A stretch of 64,000 nucleotides of DNA, taken from contig JBFWVR010000009.1 in assembly GCA_050246635.1 (NCBI GenBank), positions 62,001-126,000 on the forward strand. Reading direction: 5' to 3'. A program made the position numbers and the translations under genes. Of this stretch, positions 42,949 through 51,653 are shown piece after piece; the first letter of the stretch is position 1; the number at the start of each line of letters is the position of its first letter. The notes below the pieces were generated by a model. It was not told where the DNA came from. It was given only the letters and a program-made list of their open reading frames with translations, and did not search any database. Origin of the DNA: JBFWVR01 sp050246635. Its GTDB lineage: Bacteria > Acidobacteriota > Vicinamibacteria > Vicinamibacterales > UBA2999.

Positions 42949-43683
42949 ATGTCCGGAGGGGCCTACTTGGCGTTGAGCGGCGTCCGCACGCGGATCGCAC
43001 AGCTCGATCGGATTGCCGCCGACCTCGCCAACGCGACGACGGCCGGCTACAAGGGCGAGCGCGCCTCGACGGTCTCGGCCGAACGCCCGGGCACGCCCTT
43101 CGGGGCGGCGCTCGACGCGGCCATCGACGTGACCGACGGCCCGACCCGGGTGGACTTCCGCTCCGGCCCGCTCACCGCGACGGGCAACGACTTCGACGCG
43201 GCAATCGACGGCGACGGCTTCTTCGAGATCGAGACCGCCCGGGGCCTGCGCTACACGCGCAACGGGCACTTCTCGCGCGGCGCCGGCGGCAAGCTGGTGA
43301 CGGCGGACGGCAGCATCGTGCGCGGCGAGTCCGGCGACGCGATTGAGCTGCCGGCCGGCCAGTCCGTGACGTACGAGAGCGACGGCACGGTGCGGGCGGG
43401 CGGCGCGGTCGTCGGCAAGCTGCACATCGTCGACTTCCAGGATCGCAGCCGGCTCGTCCGCGAGGGCGGCGCGTTCTTCGCGGTGCCCGAGGGGATGACC
43501 CCCGAGCCGGTGACCGACCCCGTGATTCGCGGCGGCACCCTCGAAGGCTCCAACGTCTCGGTCGTGGAGAGCATGGTGCGGCTCGTCGACGTGTCGCGCA
43601 CGTTCGACGCGCTGCAGCGCGGCATCGGCGTGGTGATGAACGACCTCGGCACCAAGGCCATCTCCGAGCTTGGCCGGAGATAG
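42949..43683 (+). CDS. flgF: Flagellar proximal rod protein FlgF
   Basis: 244 residues. N-terminal rod helix (LDRIAADLANATTAGYKGER) and the family block DFDAAIDGDGFFEIETARGLRYTRNG are present. The C-terminal end (NVSVVESMVRLVDVSRTFDALQR) is the FlgF/FlgG type. FlgF forms the rod next to FlgC. The order flgF-flgG-flgA-flgH-flgI is widespread. Confidence 0.93.
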   Translation: MSGGAYLALSGVRTRIAQLDRIAADLANATTAGYKGERASTVSAERPGTPFGAALDAAIDVTDGPTRVDFRSGPLTATGNDFDAAIDGDGFFEIETARGLRYTRNGHFSRGAGGKLVTADGSIVRGESGDAIELPAGQSVTYESDGTVRAGGAVVGKLHIVDFQDRSRLVREGGAFFAVPEGMTPEPVTDPVIRGGTLEGSNVSVVESMVRLVDVSRTFDALQRGIGVVMNDLGTKAISELGRR

Positions 43684-43719
43684 GCGACCCGACGCGGGAT
43701 CGCCGCGGGAGAGAGAGAC

Positions 43720-44508
43720 ATGATTCGCGCCCTGTACACGGCGGCCAGCGGCATGAACGCGCAGCAGGCCAACATCGACACGACGGCGAACAACCTGGCC
43801 AACCTCAACACCAGCGGCTTCAAGAAGAGCCGCATGGAGTTCGAGGACATGGTCTACCAGCAGATCAAGGCGGCCGGGGCCCCGCAGTCGGCCGCCGGCG
43901 ACGCCCCGATCGGGCTGGAAATCGGCCTCGGCACGCGCCCGGTCGCCACCGCCCGCGACTTCAGCTCCGGCAACCTGCGGGCGACCTCGGCGCCGCTGGA
44001 CATCGCCGTCGAGGGCCGCGGCTTCTTCCAGGTCGGCCTGCCGAGCGGCGAGACCGGCTACACGCGCGGCGGCTCGCTGCACCTGAGCGCCGAGGGCGCC
44101 CTCGTGACGGCCGACGGCTACGTCGTGCAGCCGCAGATCTCGATTCCCGCCGACGCCACCAACATCACGATCTCGAAGGAAGGCATCGTCTCGGTGACGC
44201 TGGATGGCCAGAGCGCGCCGCAGCAGGTCGGGACGATCGAGCTGGCGACGTTCCAGAACCCCGCCGGCCTGAAGGCCGAGGGCGGCAACGTCTACACCAC
44301 CACCTCCGCCTCGGGCGAGCCGCGCGTCGGCGTGCCGGGGACCGAGGGCATCGGCACGGTCGCCCAGGGCTTCCTGGAGGAGTCGAACGTGTCGGTCGTC
44401 GAGGAGATGGTCAACATGATCCTCGGCCAGCGCGCCTACGAGGCGAACTCCAAAGTCGTGAAGGCATCCGATGAAATGCTCGCCCAGATCAACAACCTGG
44501 TTCGCTGA
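43720..44508 (+). CDS. flgG: Flagellar distal rod protein FlgG
   Basis: 262 residues, standard length. ALYTAASGMNAQQANIDTTA and NLANLNTSGFKKSRMEFEDM at the N-terminus and EEMVNMILGQRAYEANSK-VKASDEML at the C-terminus are near-textbook FlgG. It builds the distal rod through the P and L rings. GGGAGAGAGAG precedes ATG 43720. Its last 38 bases overlap flgA. Confidence 0.97.
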   Translation: MIRALYTAASGMNAQQANIDTTANNLANLNTSGFKKSRMEFEDMVYQQIKAAGAPQSAAGDAPIGLEIGLGTRPVATARDFSSGNLRATSAPLDIAVEGRGFFQVGLPSGETGYTRGGSLHLSAEGALVTADGYVVQPQISIPADATNITISKEGIVSVTLDGQSAPQQVGTIELATFQNPAGLKAEGGNVYTTTSASGEPRVGVPGTEGIGTVAQGFLEESNVSVVEEMVNMILGQRAYEANSKVVKASDEMLAQINNLVR

Positions 44509-45208
44509 GGTCGCGCTCCTCGCGTGCGGCCTGGCGCTCGTGCCGGCGACGGCGCGACCGTCGGAGGACCCCGCGCCCCCGGCCATCACCGCGGCCATCG
44601 CCACGGACGTCGCCGACCGCGTCGGCGAGGGGTTCACCGTCGACATCGTCGAGGCGAGCGCCCGGCTCGTCGAGCCCGTCGGCGACCTGGATGTCGTCGA
44701 AGCGGTGCCGGCCCCCGGCTCACGCCTCGGCACGCCGATGCGCTTCACCATCGTCTCCGGCGAGGGCCGGCTCGGGGCGCGCACGCGCCTCGGTGACGCG
44801 GTGGCCACCGTGCGTGTGTTCGGACCGGTGCCGCGGGCGGCACATGCCATGGCGCGCGGCGCCGAGGTCGCGTTCGAGGACCTCGACCTGTCGGCGAGCG
44901 ATGCCGGCGACGTGCGGCTCGGTCCGCTCCCGACCGCCGAGGACGTGCTCGGCGCGGTGACCATCCGCGACGTCGTCGCCGGGGAGGTGCTGACGGCCGC
45001 GCACGTCCGGGTGCCCCCGCTCGTCGAGAGCGGACAGCTCGTGACCACCGTGGTCCGCATCGGCAACGTGCAGGTGGAAGGCCGCGCGATTGCGTCCCAG
45101 CGTGGGGTGCTCGGCCAGACGATCCGCCTCGTCAACCCGGACAGCCGGCAGACGCTGCGCGGCACGGTCGTGGCCGCCGGCCGCGTGGAGGTGCTCAATG
45201 AGCCGTAA
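44471..45208 (+). CDS. flgA: P-ring assembly chaperone FlgA
   Basis: 245 residues. A signal peptide (VALLACGLALVPATA) is followed by SAF/FlgA domains: AAHAMARGAEVAFEDLDL, DVVAGEVLTAAHVRVPPLV and the end GQTIRLVNPDSRQTLRGTVV, typical of FlgA. It keeps FlgI soluble in the periplasm until the P ring forms. ATG 44471 lies inside flgG, giving long coding overlap and likely coupling. Confidence 0.9.
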   Translation: MKCSPRSTTWFAEVALLACGLALVPATARPSEDPAPPAITAAIATDVADRVGEGFTVDIVEASARLVEPVGDLDVVEAVPAPGSRLGTPMRFTIVSGEGRLGARTRLGDAVATVRVFGPVPRAAHAMARGAEVAFEDLDLSASDAGDVRLGPLPTAEDVLGAVTIRDVVAGEVLTAAHVRVPPLVESGQLVTTVVRIGNVQVEGRAIASQRGVLGQTIRLVNPDSRQTLRGTVVAAGRVEVLNEP

Positions 45209-45902
45209 GCTGATGGGCCTCGCGTTTGCCGCGGCGCTGCTGGTGTCGTGGCCGGCTGCCGCCCAGGGCAAGAAGGACGGCCCGCCGAAGCCCGTCGACA
45301 ACTACGACGAGCTCTACTATCGCTACCTGATCGCCGCGCGCGAGACGACGCCGGCGACCAGCGCGCCGGCGCCGCGCACGGACTGGATGACGGGGCTCAC
45401 CGGGGACTTCCGGGCGCGCCAGGTCAACGACCTGCTGACGGTCAACGTCGTGGAGAGCATCGCCGCCTCGGGCACGGCCGGCACGACGCTCAACAAGGAC
45501 GGCAGCGGCATGTCGGCCATCACCGGGCTGTTCGGCCTCGAGACCAAACTGCCGGGCTTCATCGATCCGTCGAACCTGCTCGGTTCGAGCGCCAGCAGCG
45601 ACTTCAAGGGCGGCGGCGTCACCAACCGCACCGGCCAGCTGACGGCCACCATGACCGTGCGCGTGGCCGAGGTGCTGCCGAACGGCGACATGGTGCTCGA
45701 GGGCGCGCGGGAGATCGAGATCAACGGCGACCGACAGGTGGTCGTGCTCACGGGCGTCGTGCGGCCGTCGGACGTGCCCCCGTCGAACGTGGTGCCGTCG
45801 ACCCTGGTCGGCCAGCTGCGGATCCGCTACTTCGGGCGGGGCCTGATGAAGGACAACCTGCAGCCCGGCTGGCTCGTGCGCATCCTGAACAAGATTTTCT
45901 GA
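45198..45902 (+). CDS. flgH: L-ring protein FlgH, without a lipobox cysteine
   Basis: 234 residues. The FlgH body is clear: FRARQVNDLLTVNVVESIAA, DFKGGGVTNRTGQLTATMTV, VAEVLPNGDMVLEGAREIEI and YFGRGLMKDNLQPGWLVRIL. FlgH normally is an outer-membrane lipoprotein, but the signal peptide here (KLMGLAFAAALLVSWPAAAQG) has no Cys and looks like a signal peptidase I substrate. GGAGG 6 bases before ATG 45198 secures the start. It overlaps flgA by 11 bases. Confidence 0.95.
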   Translation: MSRKLMGLAFAAALLVSWPAAAQGKKDGPPKPVDNYDELYYRYLIAARETTPATSAPAPRTDWMTGLTGDFRARQVNDLLTVNVVESIAASGTAGTTLNKDGSGMSAITGLFGLETKLPGFIDPSNLLGSSASSDFKGGGVTNRTGQLTATMTVRVAEVLPNGDMVLEGAREIEINGDRQVVVLTGVVRPSDVPPSNVVPSTLVGQLRIRYFGRGLMKDNLQPGWLVRILNKIF

Positions 45903-45920
45903 CCCTGCGGACGAACGACC

Positions 45921-47075
45921 ATGCGTACTGATCCATCACGGCAATCGGCATTCGCGACGCTCGGCATGAGCGGCGTCGCCGCGCTCCTCGGCGTGCTGGC
46001 CCTCGTGGCGCCGGCGGCGGCGCAGGACTCGGCGAGCGTGATGCGCATCAAGGACGTCGCCTCGCTCCAGGGCGTGCAGCCGGTGCCGCTCGTCGGCTAC
46101 GGCCTGGTGATTGGCCTCAACAAGACGGGCGACCGGCGCCAGACGATCTTCTCCACGCAGTCACTCGCGAACGTGCTGGAGCGGTTCGGCGTGAACGTGC
46201 CCGCGAGCGAGATGAAGGTCGAGAACATCGCAGCCGTGCTCGTCACCGCGGAGCTCTCGCCGTATGCGCGCAGCGGCGCGCGGCTCGATGTCACGGCGTC
46301 GAGCATCGGTGACGCCCGGAGCCTGCAGGGGGGCACCCTGCTGGCCACCCCGCTCAGGGGGCCGGACGGCACGGTGCACGCGCTGGCGCAGGGCCCGCTG
46401 ACCCTCGGCGGCTTCGGCGGCGGCTCGGGCGCCAACAGCGTGCAGGTGAACCACCTCACGGTGGGCCGGGTGCCGGGTGGCGCGCTCGTCCAGGTCGGCC
46501 AGCGCGTGGCGCTGCCGGGCGGCGACCAGCTGCTGCTCTCGCTCGCGGCGCCCGACTTCGTCACGGCGCACCGCCTGGCGGAGAGCGTGTCGGCCGAGCT
46601 CGGCCCGAACACCGCACGGGCGGTGGATGCGGCAACCGTCGAGATCCACGTCCCGGACGCCTACCGCAACGAGACGGCGGATCTCATGGCCCGCCTGGAG
46701 CTGCTGCCCGTCGAGCTCGACCGCATCTCCCGCATCGTGATCAACGAGCGCACCGGTACGGTCGTCGTCGGCGGCGGCGTCAAGCTGCGGCCCGCGGCGG
46801 TCGCGCACGGGAGCCTCTCGGTCCGCGTCGAGACGACCAACACGGTGTCACAGCCGCAGGCCTTCTCGAGCGGCGGGCAGACGGCCGTGGTCCCGCAGGA
46901 GCAGGTGAACATCCAGGAAGGCCGATCGCAGCTGATGGAGCTCGGCGAAGGCACCACGCTGGACATGGTGGTGCGGGCGCTCAACGCGCTCGGCGCCTCG
47001 CCGCGCGACATCATCGCCATCCTGCAGGCCCTGAAGGCGGCGGGGGCGATCACGGCTGAGATCATGATCATCTGA
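45921..47075 (+). CDS. flgI: P-ring protein FlgI
   Basis: 384 residues with a signal peptide (VAALLGVLALVAPAAAQ). RIKDVASLQGVQPVPLVGYG, VIGLNKTGDR, NVPASEMKVENIAAVLVTA and the C-terminal ALNALGASPRDIIAILQALK-AAGAITAEIMI are classic FlgI. It forms the ring bushing in the peptidoglycan layer. Follows flgH by 18 bases. Confidence 0.97.
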   Translation: MRTDPSRQSAFATLGMSGVAALLGVLALVAPAAAQDSASVMRIKDVASLQGVQPVPLVGYGLVIGLNKTGDRRQTIFSTQSLANVLERFGVNVPASEMKVENIAAVLVTAELSPYARSGARLDVTASSIGDARSLQGGTLLATPLRGPDGTVHALAQGPLTLGGFGGGSGANSVQVNHLTVGRVPGGALVQVGQRVALPGGDQLLLSLAAPDFVTAHRLAESVSAELGPNTARAVDAATVEIHVPDAYRNETADLMARLELLPVELDRISRIVINERTGTVVVGGGVKLRPAAVAHGSLSVRVETTNTVSQPQAFSSGGQTAVVPQEQVNIQEGRSQLMELGEGTTLDMVVRALNALGASPRDIIAILQALKAAGAITAEIMII

Positions 47076-47082
47076 CGATGAG

Positions 47083-47117
47083 GAAGTAAGAAGTAAGAAG
47101 TAAGAAGGCAGAAGGCA
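47083..47117. repeat. Tandem heptamer repeats GAAGTAA / GAAGGCA
   Basis: Three perfect GAAGTAA units (47083-47103) run into two GAAGGCA units (47104-47117), a pure-purine-rich strand just upstream of the flgJ-M23 start. The last part (AGGAAGG) may serve as ribosome site. Unit number could vary by slippage without touching the frame. Confidence 0.8.
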
Positions 47118-47129
47118 GGAAGGTAGACC

Positions 47130-48080
47130 ATGCAGGACCCACGCATTGCGTCGGTGATGGATCTCGCCCGGCAGGCGTCGACGAAGGCGCCGGCGGGGGA
47201 GACGTCCGACCAGGCGAAGGCGGTCCAGCTCGCCGAGGAATTCGAGTCGATGCTGATGCTGCAGATGCTGCGGCAGATGCGGTCGTCGATGTTCGAGTCG
47301 GAGGAGGGCGAGGACCAGGGCCTCGGCATGGACACCTACACCGACGTCTTCAACGGAGAGCTGGCGCGCACGTTGAGCCAGGCCGGCGGGCTCGGGCTCA
47401 AGGACGTGCTGCTCCAGGGCTTCGCCCGCGCGGGCCTGGTGGAGGGCGATCCGGGTGTCGCGACCGGGGGGGCGGCGCCGAACGGCCGGGCCGTCTCGAT
47501 TGCCCCGCTGACGGGGGTGCCTGCGGCACCGGCCGTCGCGCCGGCTGTCGCGCCGGCACCAGGTGTCGGTGAAATGACACCTGGAGTGACGGGTGTCCCC
47601 GGAATCGCGCCCCCGGATGCAGGAATCGGGGGCGGCACGCCCCATGCAGCCGACGTGACCAGTCCGCTCGTGGACAGCACGGTGACCTCGGCGTTCGGAT
47701 ATCGCCGGGATCCCTTTCACGGGCAGAGCCGGTTTCACAGCGGCGTGGATCTGCGGGCGGCCTACGGGCAGCCGGTTCCCGCCGTCAGCGACGGCCGCGT
47801 GGCCTTCGCGGGAGAGCAGGGCGGATACGGCCTCACCGTGGTGATTGACCACGGCGGCGGTCTCCGGACACGTTACGCGCACCTGTCCAGTCTGGACGTG
47901 GCGACCGGCGAGACGCTGGCCGCGGGCCAGCAACTGGGACGGGTGGGGCAGACCGGGCGGGCGACCGCGCCGCATCTGCACTTCGAGGTCTTCCAACAGG
48001 GGCAGCCGATCGACCCCGAGCAGGCCGCCGAGCGATTTGAAGCCGCCGGATTAAAGCTCGTGGCGCTCAATGTCGATTGA
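47130..48080 (+). CDS. FlgJ rod-binding domain fused to an M23 peptidase domain
   Basis: 316 residues. Residues about 1-100 are the FlgJ rod-binding region (AVQLAEEFESMLMLQMLRQM, GLGMDTYTDVFNGELARTLS). A Pro/Ala-rich linker follows, then an M23/LytM endopeptidase domain (about 185-316) with the zinc motifs HSGVD and HLHFE and GYGLTVVIDHGGGLRTRYAH. Salmonella FlgJ instead carries a glucosaminidase. Here a DD-endopeptidase would open the wall for the growing rod. No signal peptide, so it is presumably exported by the flagellar gate. Confidence 0.9.
   Translation: MQDPRIASVMDLARQASTKAPAGETSDQAKAVQLAEEFESMLMLQMLRQMRSSMFESEEGEDQGLGMDTYTDVFNGELARTLSQAGGLGLKDVLLQGFARAGLVEGDPGVATGGAAPNGRAVSIAPLTGVPAAPAVAPAVAPAPGVGEMTPGVTGVPGIAPPDAGIGGGTPHAADVTSPLVDSTVTSAFGYRRDPFHGQSRFHSGVDLRAAYGQPVPAVSDGRVAFAGEQGGYGLTVVIDHGGGLRTRYAHLSSLDVATGETLAAGQQLGRVGQTGRATAPHLHFEVFQQGQPIDPEQAAERFEAAGLKLVALNVD
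48052..48079 (+). promoter_or_regulatory. Sigma-28 (FliA)-type promoter for flgM-flgN-flgK-flgL
   Basis: TAAAGCTC (48052-48059), a 12-base spacer and GTCGATTG (48072-48079) resemble the FliA consensus and the fliC2 promoter TAAAGAAC-N11-GTCGATTA. It sits within the last codons of the flgJ-M23 gene, about 37 bases before a flgM start site leader. FliA control of flgM and flgKL is known in enterobacteria. Confidence 0.5.
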
Positions 48081-48122
48081 AGGGATGCGAGACCCCCAGC
48101 TCGTCCACCTGTGGAGTAGAAC

Positions 48123-48416
48123 ATGAAGATTGAGGGCAATCGCCCAAGCCAGGAAACCTCGGCGGCACAGCGACTTGAGGGAAACCAGTCCGGACGGAAC
48201 GGCCGGGCGGTGCAGAACGGCGCCTCGTCGGGCGACCGGGTCCGCGTGTCGGCCGAAGGCGAGCTCGTCGCGAGCGCGCTCCGGGCGGCCGGCAAGTCCC
48301 CCGAGATTCGCCAGGACGTGGTGGACCGGGCGCGCCAGGCACTGGCGGCCGGTGAGGTCGGCAAGGACGCGGGACGTCTGGCCGACTCGCTGATCGACCA
48401 TCTGCTGAGCCGGTAG
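48123..48416 (+). CDS. flgM: Anti-sigma-28 factor FlgM
   Basis: 97 residues. The C-terminal FliA-binding half is DRVRVSAEGELVASALRAAG and IRQDVVDRARQALAAGEV, ending ADSLIDHLLSR, typical FlgM. The N-terminal half is polar and disordered, as needed for export through the gate. It holds FliA until the hook is finished. Confidence 0.88.
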   Translation: MKIEGNRPSQETSAAQRLEGNQSGRNGRAVQNGASSGDRVRVSAEGELVASALRAAGKSPEIRQDVVDRARQALAAGEVGKDAGRLADSLIDHLLSR

Positions 48417-48473
48417 TCCCGGCTCGGCGGTCGCCGCGGCTCCGCCTGTCCTGACGGGCAGGGATAGGTCTAT

Positions 48474-48830
48474 ATGTCGAACACGACGGATGCCGCGGTG
48501 ACGGCCGCCGTGCGCCTGCACGGCGCACTCAACCACCTGGGCGACGCCCTGGTGGCCGCCGACCTGAACGGGCTGCTGACAGCCGAGGCCGGTCTCTCGG
48601 CCGCCCTGGCGTCGTTCCGTACGCCCTTCGATCCGCCTGCCGACCCGTCCGCGCTCGCGGCCGAGGTCGAGCACCTGCGCACGGCCATCGGCCGCTGCCA
48701 GCGGCTCGGCGCCCACTTCGAAGACTTCCTGCGCCTCTCGTCCGGTGTCCTGACGCCCGCCTCTGCCTACGATCGCGCCGGCCGCGAGCGGGAGGCCGCG
48801 CCCGCCCGTGTGTTGGAGGCGCGGTACTGA
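48474..48830 (+). CDS. flgN: FlgN-type export chaperone
   Basis: 118 residues, all helical, with Leu/Ala heptads (LHGALNHLGDALVAADLNGL, LRTAIGRCQRLGAHFEDFLR). FlgN chaperones the hook-filament junction proteins FlgK and FlgL, which are encoded next. Sequence similarity is weak as is usual for this family; identity rests on size, fold and the flgM-flgN-flgK order. Its stop overlaps the flgK start by one base. Confidence 0.75.
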   Translation: MSNTTDAAVTAAVRLHGALNHLGDALVAADLNGLLTAEAGLSAALASFRTPFDPPADPSALAAEVEHLRTAIGRCQRLGAHFEDFLRLSSGVLTPASAYDRAGREREAAPARVLEARY

Positions 48831-50209
48831 TGTCGCTCTTCGGCTCGCTCACCAGTGCCTCCCGCGCACTCGAGGCCCAGCAGTACGGCCTCGACGTCAC
48901 TGGCCAGAACATCGCGAACCTGAGCACGGAGGGCTACTCGCGCCGGACCGCCCGCCTGGCCTCGATTGGCGCCGCCGACAGCCTGAGCGCGGGCGGCGGG
49001 GTCGAGATTCAGGGGCTGTACGCCACGCGCGACTCGATGGTCGGCCGGCGGCTGCTGCAGGAGATGCCCGAGGAGGCCCGCGAGCGCGCGTTGGCGCAGG
49101 CGCTGACCCTCGTGGAGTCGGCCCTCGGCGCCTCCGGCGACTCGCTGGACGGCCAGCTGACGGCGTACTTCGACTCGTTCGCCAAGCTCGCCGAGGATCC
49201 GCAGTCGGCGACGGCGCGGCAGGAGGTCGTGCTGACCGGGCAGAAGCTCGCGTCGGGCTTCCACGATCTCGCGTCGCGGCTCCAGGCATCCGCGCGCGAC
49301 GCCAACCTGCGCGTCAAGGCCGGCGTCGACGATGTCAACGCCGCCATCTCGCGCATCGCGGCGCTCAATCGCGGCATCGCGGCCGCGGGTGCGAACCCCG
49401 CCCAGGTCGAGACCCTGAAGGACCAGCAGAGCGTCGAGGTCCAGAAGCTCGCGGGGCTCGTCGATGTCGAGGTGCTCGAGCGCCCCGACGGCGGCGTGGA
49501 CGTGTCGTTCGCCGGGGGCACCGCGCTCGTGATCGGCAACACCTCCTACGCGGTCTCGGCCGTGGCGACGGGGCTCAGCGGCAACTACGACATCCAGGCT
49601 GGCGGCGTGTCGGTGTCCGCGCGGATCACGTCGGGCAGCCTCGGCGGGTTTCTCTACGCGCGGGACACGGCCATCCCGGCGTACCTCTCGGACCTGGACC
49701 AGATGGCCTACACGCTCGTGCAGGAGGTCAACACGCTGCACGACGCGGGCTTCGACAGCTCGGGCGTGGATGCGCCGGTCTTCTTCAACGCGCTCGGGGC
49801 CGTCGCCGGCTCGGCGTCGGCCATCACGGTGAATGCCGCCGTGGTCGCCAACCCGGGCCTCGTGGCCGCGGGCGGCGCGGTGGGCTCGCCGGGAGACAAC
49901 CAGCAGGCGCGCGCGCTGGCCAACCTGCGCGACGCGAAGGTGCTGGCCGCGGGGACCACCACGCTGAGCGACGCGTGGGGCAACCTCCTGTACCGGGTGG
50001 GCAGCGACACGCAGGCCGCCACCTTCGAGCAGGCGACGCGCGCCGAGATCGTGCGCCAGGTGCAGAACCTGCGCGACAGCGTCTCCGGCGTCTCGCTGGA
50101 CGAGGAGGCGATGCTGATGATCAAGTTCCAGCGCGCCTACGAGGCGAACGCGCGCTTCTTCAGCGCGGTGGACGAGTCGATCCGCATCCTGCTGTCGCTC
50201 AAGCAGTAG
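48830..50209 (+). CDS. flgK: Hook-associated protein 1, FlgK
   Basis: 459 residues. N-terminal LTSASRALEAQQYGLDVTGQ-NIANLSTEGYSRR and C-terminal VSLDEEAMLMIKFQRAYEAN are textbook FlgK; MSLF opens it. It forms the first hook-filament junction ring. Overlaps flgN by one base; flgL follows after 60 bases. Confidence 0.96.
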   Translation: MSLFGSLTSASRALEAQQYGLDVTGQNIANLSTEGYSRRTARLASIGAADSLSAGGGVEIQGLYATRDSMVGRRLLQEMPEEARERALAQALTLVESALGASGDSLDGQLTAYFDSFAKLAEDPQSATARQEVVLTGQKLASGFHDLASRLQASARDANLRVKAGVDDVNAAISRIAALNRGIAAAGANPAQVETLKDQQSVEVQKLAGLVDVEVLERPDGGVDVSFAGGTALVIGNTSYAVSAVATGLSGNYDIQAGGVSVSARITSGSLGGFLYARDTAIPAYLSDLDQMAYTLVQEVNTLHDAGFDSSGVDAPVFFNALGAVAGSASAITVNAAVVANPGLVAAGGAVGSPGDNQQARALANLRDAKVLAAGTTTLSDAWGNLLYRVGSDTQAATFEQATRAEIVRQVQNLRDSVSGVSLDEEAMLMIKFQRAYEANARFFSAVDESIRILLSLKQ

Positions 50210-50269
50210 CTCACCGAACACCTGGGGCCGCGGGTACGCCCGGGCCCGACGAACGGGACGACACGAACC

Positions 50270-51163
50270 ATGCGTATCACCGACGGCACCACGTTCCGCA
50301 CGGCAGCAGCCGACATCCAGAAGGTGTCGGAGGCCCTGGCGCAACACCAGCGCGAGGTCACGTCCGGCAAGCGGCTGCACGCCCCGAGCGACGACCCGTC
50401 CGCCACCCTGGGGGCGACGGCCGAGCGGGCCGAGCTCGGCACGCTCGACCAGTACGTGCGGACCGCCGACTCCGCGACCGCCCGCCTGACGATCGTGGAC
50501 TCCGTCCTCTCGGACATCCTGACCAAGCTCGAGAAGGCCAGCTCCACGCTCACCACGGCACAGGGCTCGATCGTCACCCAGGACCAGCGGGATGCCCTTG
50601 CCGCCGAGCTCAGCGGCATCCGCGACGCCATCTACAGCGGCATGACGACCGAGTTCCGCGGGGCGTACCTCTTCTCCGGGACCCAGACGACGGCGTCGCC
50701 CTACACGAAGACGGGCACCACCATCGGGGCGTATGCCGGCAACAACCAGACGGCGTCGATCGACATCGACCGCCAGAACGCCGTCCAGGTGACCTGGGAC
50801 GGCAACGCGATCATGAAGGGGGCGGCGGCCAACGACCTCTTCACCACCTTCGAGAACATGCTCACGGCCGTGACGGCGGGGGATGCCGCCGGCATGGAGA
50901 CGGCCGCGACCGAGCTCGCGGACGCGCACCGGCGCGTCACGCGCGCGCAGGGACTCGTGGGCACCGATCTCGCCGCCATCGAGAACAAGAAGGTGGTTCT
51001 CGAGACCTCGCAGCGCGCCTCCGAGGCGCGGTTGTCCGCGTACGAAGACACCAACATGGTGGAAGCCATCACGAAGATGACCCAGTCCGAGTCCGCCTAC
51101 CAGGCGGCGCTCACCTCCACCGCACGCATCGGGCGGCTCTCGCTGCTCGACTATCTGAAGTAG
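50270..51163 (+). CDS. flgL: Hook-associated protein 3, FlgL
   Basis: 297 residues. The N-terminal flagellin-like domain has RITDGTTFRTAAADIQKVSE and EVTSGKRLHAPSDDPSATLG; FRGAYLFSGTQT and the C-terminal helix (TNMVEAITKMTQSESAYQAA) complete the family pattern. It forms the second junction ring between FlgK and the filament. fliW follows after 4 bases. Confidence 0.94.
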   Translation: MRITDGTTFRTAAADIQKVSEALAQHQREVTSGKRLHAPSDDPSATLGATAERAELGTLDQYVRTADSATARLTIVDSVLSDILTKLEKASSTLTTAQGSIVTQDQRDALAAELSGIRDAIYSGMTTEFRGAYLFSGTQTTASPYTKTGTTIGAYAGNNQTASIDIDRQNAVQVTWDGNAIMKGAAANDLFTTFENMLTAVTAGDAAGMETAATELADAHRRVTRAQGLVGTDLAAIENKKVVLETSQRASEARLSAYEDTNMVEAITKMTQSESAYQAALTSTARIGRLSLLDYLK

Positions 51164-51167
51164 GCCC

Positions 51168-51644
51168 ATGGAACCGCAGCCCCAGCAGCCACAATCGTCT
51201 CCGCCTTCCGCCGACACCCGCATCCGGGTCGAGACCCGGTTCGGGGCCTTCGACGTCGCCGTCCACGACCTGGTGAACTTCCCGGAGGGCCTGCCCGGCT
51301 TCGAGCAGTGCCGGCGCTTCGTCGTCATCGGGTCCGAGCAACTGGCCCCGTTGCAGTGCCTCCACGCGGTGGACGGCGCCGCGGCGTCGTTCCTCGCGAT
51401 CGATCCCCGCGTCGTGCTGCCCGGCTATCGCTGCCAGCTCTCGCCGCACGACCGGCATCGGCTCGGGGTGACGGACACCACCGTGCTCCTGTGGCTCTCG
51501 ATCGTCACGGTCACCGAGGAGGGCGAGGCGTTCGCCAACCTGCGGGCGCCGATTGTGATCAACCCGGAGCGCATGACCGGCTTCCAGGTGATGCCGCACA
51601 ATACGCTCTATCCCCTGCGGCAGCCGTTGACCGACGGCGAGTGA
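51168..51644 (+). CDS. fliW: Flagellar assembly factor FliW
   Basis: 158 residues. After a Gln/Pro-rich start, the FliW core reads TRFGAFDVAVHDLVNFPEGL, PGFEQCRRFVVI and NLRAPIVINPERMTGFQVM. FliW binds free flagellin or CsrA: when flagellin is exported, FliW captures CsrA and relieves its block on flagellin translation. The direct fliW-csrA arrangement is the same as in Bacillus and Campylobacter. It follows flgL and precedes csrA by 9 bases. Confidence 0.95.
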   Translation: MEPQPQQPQSSPPSADTRIRVETRFGAFDVAVHDLVNFPEGLPGFEQCRRFVVIGSEQLAPLQCLHAVDGAAASFLAIDPRVVLPGYRCQLSPHDRHRLGVTDTTVLLWLSIVTVTEEGEAFANLRAPIVINPERMTGFQVMPHNTLYPLRQPLTDGE

Positions 51645-51653
51645 GGCGCGATC

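Noticed and set aside
42874..51328. Long minus-strand frames opposite flgF-flgG-flgA and flgK-flgL
   Set aside because: Same composition artefact; all plus-strand genes are textbook.
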